Below, piece by piece: positions 10,736-19,732 of a stretch of DNA of 64,000 bases. Position 1 is the first letter of the stretch. Each line of letters starts with the position of its first letter. Under the pieces are notes generated by a model. It worked only from the letters and a program-made list of their open reading frames with translations. It made no database searches and had not been told where the DNA came from. Both the position numbers and the translations under genes were made by a program. This stretch comes from Portulaca oleracea (Eukaryota > Streptophyta > Magnoliopsida > Caryophyllales > Portulacaceae). The stretch is taken from positions 37,034,749-37,098,748 of the forward strand of contig CM055877.1 in NCBI GenBank assembly GCA_029582165.1, given 5' to 3'.

Positions 10736-13700
10736 TCACCACAGGGAACCGGAATCGCCGCTGTCCTCCGCCAAGTTGCCCCCTTCATTTGAAGCTCTTG
10801 CATTGGAAGCGCCGACCGTGCCGAAGTAGGTATCCCAGGAATAATAATCAGGCCCGGGAGCAGTCTGCATAAGAGGTGATGGCCCAGTCAAGGGCATTTC
10901 CGAAGGACGCCCACTCGATGGCGAAGACACAGAGTGCTCTTGCGAAGCAGCCAGCCAAGAATGATCAGGAACCTACCATTCAGCAGAGGGAGTAGGCCAT
11001 ACCGGACCAGTTCCATAGCCGAGGACAGGCCAACCGGAAGAAGCAGATCCGCCTAGCCAAGAGTGCTGAGGCACAGTCCACTCTTGGGAACCTGTGGGCT
11101 ACGACGAACCCATCTCGGGAGCAGGGATAGGCCATCCTGCAGAGCCAGAACCAAATGATGAATCATCATAAGGTGCAGAGCGTAAAGTAGCGTCATCCGC
11201 TAGGGCCTGACCGCCAGTATACTCTACGGATGCACCTGGATCGCGGTCCCTCACTAACATTTCACGACCACGACGAGCAGAGCGCACTGAAGCCGGGGTA
11301 TGACGAGAAGGAGAACGCCGGTAGGTGGCGCTCGATTCAGAAGCATCCTCCACCCAGTAAGGATGAGGCTGAGCATCACCATATTTAGTGTTGTGATATG
11401 ACCCTCCATGACCCAGTGGTTCCTCCAAGGACATTTGAGCCATGTCCTCTTCCATGCTCGGAGGACGACGGCCTCTGCTACTGGACCTGCTATGATGGGA
11501 TCTAGTGGAATGTTGACCTTCGATCAGAATGCCTTTGCCCCGACCCTCTGGTACATCTGCTAGAGGAGGACGAGAAGACCCCCCAACTTCCTCCTGAGAT
11601 CGACCTAGACTGGAATATTCCCCAACTGAAGAGCGACGTGGGGGCTCTGTACGAGGAGCGCTTGCAGTGGAACATCGAGGTGGTTCTCTAGGAATAGACT
11701 CTGCGTCGGCCTCCATATCGGCCCCTCTAACAGCACCACCTTGATATCTTCCTGAACCAGTGAAGCCCCGATCAATGAACTTCCTCATGGTGCTCCACTC
11801 CTTAGTCAACTGCCGGCGAAATCCCCACAACGGCTGGAAAATAGCAAAACCAAGTTGTCATTCACAAGCGGTATACAGAGTAAAAGGAGGCAATGTAAAG
11901 CAAAGTTGTACTGGTTTGTGGTCGAATTCTTGGAGCGCAAAGCACTCACTACTGTTCTCCACCACCAGGAAGCCACCGATCTTTCATCTCTCTTGAGGAA
12001 CCTCCACTTCGGCAGCTGCAGCGTAACGTCCCAGCTGTAGACTTTCCAGTTAGAAAACGGCCAAAACATGACAAGGATGAAGAAGGAAGATACATACCAC
12101 TAGAGGACCCAAACGGCTAAGGTAACGCTGGAACTCTTCATCGAATTGATCCTAGGGAATGTTGTGCATGAAATCGTCAAATGCTTGACCCCGGACTAGA
12201 TCCCTCAAAATGGCTGGGTCAATCCGCCATGGCTCAAACCTTTGTACCGGAGGATCTAAGGGAATGAGGCGAGGGTAACCTCCCAAAATCTGCCTCGAGG
12301 CACTCTCCCCTAAATACCACACATAGCCGTAAGGCCCTTCAATTAAGAGGCGAAGACGGGTGTCGTGTTCCACCCAATCTAGAGGTTGTGGTAACCCTCT
12401 GATGTCGAAGTCGGCCCAAGGACGCCAATTTATTTGATCCTACAAGAAGAAGAATACGTTTAAACATGGCATGTCAAAGAAAATAGAAAAGGGGTCAAGA
12501 GTAAGGAGATACCGGCTGCAAGTTATCTAAAATGCCGCGAATGAGGTCGAGAGCCCCCGACTTGTACTTCTTATCATGTATGCCCTCAATAGTCTAGCGT
12601 TCAGCAGCTGGCACTGTCTTGCTCTTCTTTGAGCGAATCCCCAGGGCCAAGATATACTTATATGCCCATGACTGCATGCACGATATGTCAAACCAGGAAT
12701 GAAATATGAATAAGAACATTAAAAAAAAAAGGGTCGAGCACATACCTCGAGCACCTTCCACAAGGGAGGACCGTATTGGTAGCAAGCCTTGGCTGCATGG
12801 AGGTAAACTAGATCCGCATCCAATGAAAGACGGACACCACGACGGAGCCAATGGATGAAGTTGGCATAGGCCGCCTTGCCCCAGTTCAGGTTTCGGATAT
12901 TATCAAAGTTGAGGAGGTTCCGAAACCAGGAAAGAGAAATGTTATCCCCGTGGTTGGTAAAGAGTGTAGGAGAGATGATATATGCCATAAAAATGAAGCG
13001 GCGTTGCTCTAGAGGCAAGTTTTGAAAATTCGCATCACGAACTGTGATTTCAAAGTGCTTTTAAGCAAGGTTAGGGAGACCTTGACGACGCCCCAAACGC
13101 GCAGACACTGGAGCCAGCAAATCCAGAACTACAGGAGGAACATTTGCGTCGAAGACCACGTCCTGCCCGCCCCAAGGAATATCAGTGATCATGACAAAAA
13201 CTTTAGGTGTGATTGTCATCTCACCTACCGGGAAGTGGAATGTGTTGGTGGAATCCAACAACCTCTTCGCCATCGCTCGACCAATAGTGCGGAACGTCCT
13301 TTTCTTCCAAGCCTCCAAGCATTTCCAGAATGGCATGAAGCCCGCCGTGGTCAAAGTCTCTTGGACAAAGTTCCTCGGGATGGATTTCGCTGCCTTAAGT
13401 GGCTCTTTTAAGGCACCAAGAGTTTTTAGATTATCCTTCTAAGGGTAGAATTTCAAGGCGTCATTTTAAAATGGGGGCTCTAAGTATAATTTCAAGGACC
13501 CAAGTTGGACCCAGCACGGACACTAGGCTCACAACCACAGCCCATGAAGCAGCAAACAAGAAATTCTAAATAAAACGGCCCAAGCCGGTTCGGTAATAAA
13601 ATTGAGGAAATTTGAGTCCAAAACCCGCCTAGGGTTTGGCTTAAATAGGCCCACGGTCACGGCCCACGATGTGACCCAACTTAAAACAAAAAAACAAAAA

Positions 13701-14207
13701 AAAAGAGCGCGGGTCAAAACTTGCCTAGGGTTTGACCTCGCCCGACCAATTAGGCTCGAGCGTCTGCGGCCCGATGGGCACAGGTTAAAACCCGCCTAGG
13801 CTTTAATTCCGCCTAATGGGCCGCTACTAGGTTAACTGGCCCAGAACGCATGCAAATATTTCGTAATGTTGGTCCATTTTAGCAAGGAAGCAATTTTCAG
13901 ATATCTTTTCGGTCAAAATGCAAAAAACGGGTCATTCTACACCTTAACAGGTATACTTAAATTAGCTAAGATCGACAAAGTATGAAAAAATAAATTCATG
14001 CTTGCTCATTTTTACGTTAAACTAAGTACAAGAGGAAGGGATTACCTTGCCATTGAAACGGTAAAACCAAGCGTGGTTCCAAGATTCAACAACAAGATCA
14101 GAAGGAGCCACTTCCATGCTGGGAACAAAGTTGCATCGCGAGGACCGCTCATGAGGCCAAGCCGCCGCATGCGGAAGAGGAGGATTGCGGTGACCGCGGG
14201 GTTGCAT
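10736..14207 (-). pseudogene. Antisense accessory gene 2 of Tat element I (plant mobile domain)
   Basis: This multi-exon antisense gene encodes a plant mobile domain (PMD) protein, a domain shared by plant transposons and some host silencing factors. Exon 1 is 14207-14046 (MQPRGHRNP to RFNGK). Introns with GT/AG borders lie at 13439-14045, 12672-12745 and 12440-12512. PMD signatures: FHFPVGEMTITPKVFVMITD, RRFIFMAYIISPTLF, ISLSWFRNLLNFDNIRNLNW, WGKAAYANF, and YGPPLWKVLE joined to SWAYKYILALG. The C-terminal third (11830-10736) is Ser/Arg/Pro-rich and disordered, ending in DSGDSGSLW. In-frame stops near 13061, 12594 and 12152 and an uncertain exon join near 12000 show that it is dead. Three telobox palindromes lie in the first intron. 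Confidence 0.75.
13619..13806. repeat. Three telobox palindromes in intron 1 of antisense gene 2
   Basis: Copies at 13619-13638, 13713-13736 and 13785-13806 share the core GCCTAGG with AAACC/GGTTT-type flanks. The middle one is bounded by GTCAAA and TTTGAC. GGCCCA or GGCCC words lie within 10-40 bp (13578, 13650, 13663, 13768). Confidence 0.7.
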
Positions 14208-14313
14208 CTTTTCAAACCCGAAATTTGCTTCAAGATTTCTTTCTAGAGAGAGAAGTAGTAAGTTAGAGAGATGAAGGAAATGAAGATGTGAAGAAGATGA
14301 AAGGAACCCTTTG

Positions 14314-14321
14314 CTTTTATA
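14314..14321 (-). promoter_or_regulatory. TATA box of antisense gene 2
   Basis: Minus-strand TATAAAAG, 107 bp upstream of the ATG at 14207. The spacing is similar to that at antisense gene 1 and at both antisense genes of element II. Confidence 0.6.
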
Positions 14322-14964
14322 GAAAGGGTGGGTGAGTGTGAGCAACTCGTTTTTAGTAACCGCCTCGAGATGCCAAATGCATTTCATTGGTCGAAAATCC
14401 AAGAGGTTATCCTTTTGTCACCCAAAAGAGAAGCATGATGACGTGGCTTCTTTATGGCCACAAGTGGGACGGACCCACTTTGATTCCTTCACGAGGCAGA
14501 AAAAAAAAGAAAAAAAAAAGGAGAAAAATGCACAAACCCCGACTAGTTTTGTGCAGCCCAGAAGACACGGCCCAGAGGGCGCAGTCAAGGCGCGGACACG
14601 GCCCAATGAAAAAAAAAAGTTAAAACCCGCCTAGGGTTTTACTCAAATAGGCCCACGATTTCAACCCACACTCGGAGCCCATACTCAGGTTTTGCGGCCC
14701 GCGGGTAAAAATCAAATCTCCTTCATTCTATTTCAATAAAACTGATGCTCGATTTTTCATAATTTTCAGGTTGCCGACAACGGGACCGTCATCACTCAGC
14801 TACTGCACAAGAGGACGTTGCCATCAGCATTCATGGCCATCGGCAGAGTTTCGATGCAGTCCCAATCTCCGAGCCATCGGCATCGTGCCCGATGAAGTCT
14901 CGACCCCCAAGGCCATCAGCAACGTGCCTGATGAAGTCCTTCGGCATCAAAAATGCCCACCATC

Positions 14965-15085
14965 GACACCGGGAAAGACTGGAACCGACACCGGGAAAGA
15001 CTAGAACCGACACTGGGAAAGACTGGACCCTATATGAAGCGACACTGGGAAAGACTGGAACCGACACTGGGAAAGACTAGAAACT
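14965..15085 (+). repeat. Minisatellite of about 22 bp
   Basis: Five units of the form CGACAC(C/T)GGGAAAGACT(G/A)GA, with one unit displaced by a 13-bp insertion. Short tandem arrays in this part of Tat elements, between the extra ORFs and the 3' LTR, are a known feature of the lineage. Confidence 0.85.
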
Positions 15086-15361
15086 TCCATCAACCATCGG
15101 CATCATGTAGAGCATCATTCTTGCTCGAGATCATCTCAAAGGAGGCGCATACCACCCGCAACCGCGACGCGGGACTCAGCTTCCAAGCATCAAATTAGGC
15201 TTTGCAAACCAAAGTCATATCCTCGGACTACTTTGACCTTCGTCCTACTCGGACTCGATCAAAGTGGGGGCTCTCTGTAGACACCGAAATTCGTACCGGT
15301 ATAAGACCCGACTCACCAAAAAAGACAGAAGCCCAAAATAAATTCGGAATCCGGAATAATT

Positions 15362-15687
15362 GTTAAAACCCAAAGGGGTTTTATTTTTTATTCACAGCCA
15401 AGACAGAAGAAGCGGGCCAGTTGCGCGCCCCAGCCCAGAACGAATAAAACCCGCTTAGGGTTTGATCCGGCCCAGAAATAATCAAACCCCGCCTAGGGTT
15501 TGAACAAAGCTGCGCGCGACGTCGTTCTGTGCCAGGTCAGCGATCCGCGTGATGAAATTGTTATACCCCGCCTAGGCTTTGGTGATTTTAGCGCCAAAAC
15601 TTTATGCATGCATGCAATCGCAATCCCCTGATTTTTACCCACGTGGTTGACTTTGCCTTTGACTGCTTATACCCCGCCAAGGCTTTG
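15362..15687. repeat. Telobox palindrome cluster in U3 of the LTR
   Basis: Five copies at 15362-15382, 15444-15464, 15481-15504, 15561-15582 and 15667-15687. The third is almost a perfect palindrome (TCAAACCC/GGGTTTGA). GGCCCAG lies between the second and third. All are upstream of the TATA box at 15756. Confidence 0.75.
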
Positions 15688-15755
15688 GAGTGAAATGGCA
15701 TGATTTTTAGGGTATGTCCCCCACTATTTCCCTCCAAAAGCCATACTCCTCCACC

Positions 15756-15763
15756 TATAAATA
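15756..15763 (+). promoter_or_regulatory. LTR TATA box
   Basis: TATAAATA in a C-rich context (CCACCTATAAATACCCC), about 480 bp into the LTR, the expected place for a U3 promoter. Confidence 0.6.
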
Positions 15764-16294
15764 CCCCCTCCATTCCACCTTCATTTCATCAAGGACTCCC
15801 GCCAAAATCATCTCTCACCGCCAACAATCATATTCCCACTCTCTCAAATTCTCTTCTTAACTCTATCCTTCTATCATCTCCATAATCACATAACCATCCA
15901 TACCACACTTCTCTTAAACCATCCACATTTCTCATTCGGGTTTTAAATCAAGGGGCAACTAAAGGGATCAAGTTCGGCGCCGTCACACCTTAACCAAGGT
16001 TCGATTATTTTGTTTAAATTATTGTATTTAATCATGTAATTCTTTTTCTTTAATCCCATGCTTGTACATTTATTTTGTAAAATAAAACCGCATTGTTTTT
16101 ATATTGCATGTTTTTTAATAATAATTCCGCGAAATTAACAAAACTTCTCCCCGCTCTCTTTCTTTTCAATATTGGTTTTAGTAGAGTCTGTTTTTATAAC
16201 TCTCGAATTCGTAACCTTACCCCCGAATCTAGAAATCAGGTTCGTACACCGGAGTCTTTCTTTTATTTTACGGTTCGTCGATTTCCTTAAATCG

Positions 16295-16823
16295 GCTAGC
16301 GACTCTTTAAGTTTTTTATAAATTTGTTTAATCATTTAAAGTATTCGATTTCTTACATAAAATTAATTTAAGAAAATGATTTAATTTTTCTTCAACGATA
16401 AAAATGGCTTTGGTTCGTGGAGAAAATGGCCAGAAATTATTAAAACCTAAGAGGGTTTTAATAATTTCCACCAATTTTCTCCTGGGGCCTGGAAGCAAGA
16501 GGACCGGCCCAGAATTCGTCAAAGCCTAGGCGGGCTTTGACAATTTCTTATGGTCCGCTCGCTTCTTGGGCCATGGCTTGTCAATTGAGCTGAAATTAAA
16601 TTATTTGAGATTATTTTTGTGTAATTTTCGGATAATTTAAATAATAAAAAACGAGTTTGTAAATAAGTAAAGTTTCATCACCTCGAAAACGAATTTCAAA
16701 AATATAAATATCCTTATTTAAGGATTAAGAAACCCTAGTCGGCTCCCGATAACAAAGGTAGCGCATCACGGGAAAAAGGTTCCATCCCTTTTTCCGGGGT
16801 CCTACAACGAGATCCCCGGAAAA
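16295..16823 (+). other. Leader between LTR and gag of Tat element II
   Basis: No gene is seen. It begins with a degenerate primer-site-like word (TAGCGACTCT) and carries two more telobox palindromes, at 16434-16467 (arms AAATTATTAAAACC/GGTTTTAATAATTT) and 16518-16541 (inverted, bounded by GTCAAA/TTTGAC), with GGCCCA at 16506. Gag starts right after it. Confidence 0.5.
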
Positions 16824-17374
16824 ATGGATATACCTCTGAAGAAGTTCAGTCCTTCTGCAAACCCGACACATCATGTATGGGAGTTTAATCGAGTGATGCC
16901 ACTCCGAGGCATAGGCACTGAACATTACAAGCAACTTTTCCCATCATTGCTGAATGATGAAGCATTGGACTGGTACTATACTCTTCCTTTGGAAACTCGA
17001 GGAGATTGAACTGCTTTGCGTTGAGCATTCATCAAGCATTACAGCAAGATTCAAAAGGATAAGGTGACCTTAATTGATGTCATGGCCATTCGCCAAAGAG
17101 AAGATGAGTCGTTCTTGGTTTGCTATGAAAGATGGCATTCTAAGATGTCTCAAGTGACCAGTGTCATTCCAACTGAAGTGCAATTGGATACTTTCATCCG
17201 AAGTCTGAAGTCAAGTCTAGATAACCAATTAGACTTTCATGTGGTAGAGAACTTTGAGTATCTGAAAAAGTTGTTCCCTAAGTTGAAGGCACGAAAGGAG
17301 AGAAATGCGACGTCCTAGAATTTGAAGGGGAGTAATCCCGCTCGAAAAACCAATTGAAAAGTTATTATGTCTAA
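16824..17374 (+). pseudogene. Tat element II: gag fused to the pol terminus (internal deletion)
   Basis: The frame opens with MDIPLKKFSPSANPTHHVW and continues with the gag core: LLNDEALDWYYTLPLETRGD, FIKHYSKIQKDKVTL, MAIRQREDESFL, TFIRSLKSSLDNQLDFHVVE. Stops near 17008, 17024 and 17317 interrupt it. After GSNPARKTN the sequence jumps to LKSYYV and a TAA at 17372-17374, which matches the last residues of pol in element I (LKRYYA). Protease, RT, both RNase H domains and integrase are missing. The derivative could have moved only with help from an intact relative. Confidence 0.8.
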
Positions 17375-17776
17375 GCCACTGAGGCATGGTATCCCTAGCT
17401 ACTTAAGCATGTATTACCTTGCAAAAGAAAGCAACTGAACTGCCAATAGGCCACTTGTTTAAGAGCAATAGAAAAAAAAAATAGAAAAAAAAAGAAAAAA
17501 AAGAAGAAAAAAAAAGAGAAAAAAAATGAAAGTTTTGAAGGCATAAGGATTGAAAAGGAGAAGATCATGGCTCGTGTTAATTCTTGTAAAACAAAATGAA
17601 ATGTATTACTTCTCATATCAATAAAAGGAGTACACTCTTGTTCGATACATTTTTGTTTTACTAATTTTAATAAAGGAAAAGCATCAAATTAAATATATAC
17701 ATAGCGTACGCATTCTTTCCAAAATTTTATTCCATTTCTTTTCCTTCCATCTTACTTGCTAGATATGCGTCAAGTC
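17375..17776. other. Spacer after pol in Tat element II
   Basis: Non-coding. It includes a 60-bp purine-rich A/G tract (17467-17527) and AT-rich DNA, and lies between the sense pol terminus and the convergent antisense gene. Confidence 0.55.
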
Positions 17777-19115
17777 CTAGTTTGAGTCGGAGTCCTTAGG
17801 TCCGTTAATGCTAGCTCGATAAGTCTTGCCTGATTTCTCTTCATTAGGGTGAGATCCTTTTTGGTTAGAATTCGACTTCGATTCCCCGACGACGATGATG
17901 CTCCTCAATTTCTGAGGAGGAGAACGAGTGCATTTTTCATGCCACTGAGTCGCACCGATTGTAGTGATCAACCAACTTCGATATCCGTCGATCGACGAAG
18001 TCGAAATGCGATGGGGCGGTGAGCCTTCGGCTCCGCCCCGTTTCTTCCAATATTTAATCCACGATTCGAACACCGAGCCTCAGATCCAATAGGTGAGTTC
18101 CCCCAAACCCAACAAGGTGATATGAGCCACCTTGCTTGAATGAATGGAGAAGTAAGGGACCTTCCACCATTGAATCCACCATCGAATTTCTTTGTGATCC
18201 TTCAAAAAGATCACCCACTCATCGAAGTTACGGCGCACCTCATACTTACTTTTGCACTGATAAAAGTGAGCTAATTTCGATGGAGTTATAGGAGAAAACA
18301 CCATGGTGAGGTGTTCCGTGAGACATATCTAAGAAGAAAATGAAATAGTGAGTTTCTTGGTTGCAAAAAAAAAAAAAGAAGATAAAAAAAATACAACCAA
18401 AGAAAAATCGAGAAACTGATTCCACATGAATTATTTGAATAATTCATGCTAAATCAAGAAAAAATATACAAAAAAATATAAAAGAGACGTCGATACTTAC
18501 TTGGAGAACAAGATGGCTTTCGCGAAAGACTTGCTTTGAATTACATGAGTCAAGGCTCAATAAGGTTTCCGCCACCATCATGGGAGCCGGTTATAGCCAC
18601 GGGCCATTTCATCAACAATATGAATAAGAGAGAGAGGGTAAACCCGAACCACCATGATAAAACAAAAATTCAGGCAAGACACAAAAGATCAAACCTCGTA
18701 CCCCTGATCCTGGTTTGAGTTTAAGCGCTTTTGGTGATTGGAAAAATTCTACCATGGCTTGGAGATCCACCATATCATTCACCAAAAAGTGTCCGAGCGC
18801 ACGGTGATTAAAGTTTGTCATTTCATCAAACCTTTCATGATAGTTCGAAGCGAGAGGAGGGGTTGTCAACGGGGCGTAGAGATCAAAGCCGAAGATGCAT
18901 CCGCATTCTTCAGGGAGAGGGCACAATTCGTTCCAAGAGAACCGGAATACATGAAGCTGCAGGTCCTAAAACGTGAAGGCCGCCTTTAGAAAATCCAATT
19001 TAATCCTCACTTGCTTTAGGCTCAAAATGAGGGGTAAGTTATAAAGAGCGAGGAGACCTTTCTCGGGTTTTGACAAGGAGTTCATCCAGAGGTTAAGTAT
19101 CTTTTCAAAGGCCAT
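17777..19115 (-). pseudogene. Antisense accessory gene 1 of Tat element II (DUF7745-like)
   Basis: Diverged counterpart of the gene at 8030-9492, with the same two-exon layout. The start at 19115 (MAFEKILNLWMNSLSKPEKG) fixes the start of both genes. Shared motifs: NELCPLPEECG, LVNDMVDLQAMVEFFQSP, FYHGGSG, DEMARGYN and, after the intron, CLTEHL and WVIFLKDHKEIRWWIQWWKVPYF. The exon 1 donor is near 18508 (CAAGTAAGT) and the acceptor near 18330 (TTCTTAG). An in-frame stop near 18967, frameshifts in the LPMMVAETLL segment near 18570 and a stop at 18080 inactivate it. The C-terminal tail is charged and ends PKDSDSN. Confidence 0.72.
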
Positions 19116-19732
19116 GATTGGAAGAGATGTAGGAGGTGAGAATGAAATGATAGGATGGGATGAAGAAAAGTGACAAAAAACCTTGCTTAAATAGTGAATG
19201 GCATGTCACAAATACACTGTTTCTGCCTGCAGCATGATTGAACCAAGGGGGATGAACAGTAGCCAACGACGTGTGAACAGGTGGAGACACGGTGGCCTCC
19301 TCCGTGTCAAGGTCGGTCGGCCTCCAGTATTGGGTAGTGAACCGCGTGAAGTGTTGATGTTGTGTACATGCATGCATGGGAAGAAGACACGGTTGCCGGG
19401 TCCGATTAGGCGTGTTAGTGTAAAAAAAATGTACATGCAATTGTATTATGTTTCTTTGATTGTCTATTATAATCTTTAATGTAATTATGTCAATAGTTTA
19501 GATAATTCGTTTTATTTTCTTCTGAGTTCAATTCCTTATAAACAGCCTGAGATTGATCGATAAATAATAATGGGGGCTTGCATGCATTTCATTAGATCGA
19601 GTCCAATAATCACGTGCATACAAAAAGAGTTTGCTTGCATTTTCATTACTTATTCTCGTACATACGTTTATTCCTCGTAAAAAAAAAAGAGTAAAAGTTC
19701 ACCGCTAGAAAAGAAGAGGCCTTGCTGACGAA
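19116..19732. other. Spacer of Tat element II
   Basis: Non-coding DNA between the two antisense genes. A weak minus-strand TATA-like word (CTATTTAAG near 19186) lies about 75 bp upstream of the start at 19115. The rest is AT-rich. The MITE found at this place in element I is absent. Confidence 0.5.

Larger units (their letters stand above)
14208..15275. other. Promoter region of antisense gene 2 and pre-LTR region
   Basis: No gene is seen. On the minus strand a TATAAAAG box lies at 14314-14321, 107 bp upstream of the start at 14207. One telobox palindrome is at 14620-14642, with GGCCCA words at 14566 and 14599. The right half holds tandem repeats and ends in a purine-rich run AAAGTGGGGGCTCTC directly before the LTR, which fits a polypurine tract for plus-strand priming. 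Confidence 0.6.
15276..16294 (+). mobile_element. LTR of Tat element I
   Basis: It starts TGTAGACACC right after the polypurine tract, a start shared by the two LTRs of element II (23605, 41284). A TATAAATA box lies at 15756, T-rich and pyrimidine-rich DNA follows, and an AATAAAA signal is near 16081. I place the end before the primer-site-like TAGCGACTCT at 16296. That boundary is inferred from similar TGGCGACTC words that commonly follow LTRs in this lineage. The upstream half carries five telobox palindromes. Confidence 0.65.

Noticed and set aside
11099..11830. A separate Ser/Arg-rich host protein, 243 residues, open frame
   Set aside because: It lies directly behind the PMD exons on the same strand, and element II has a similar Ser/Pro-rich tail in the same place, so it is the disordered end of the PMD gene.
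14332..14634. Plus-strand frames with Lys-rich runs near 14500-14634
   Set aside because: They are the opposite strand of the promoter region of antisense gene 2, with A-rich low complexity and no conserved motif.
17395..17616. Minus-strand frame with a long poly-Phe stretch
   Set aside because: It is the translation of an A/G-rich low-complexity tract in a spacer.
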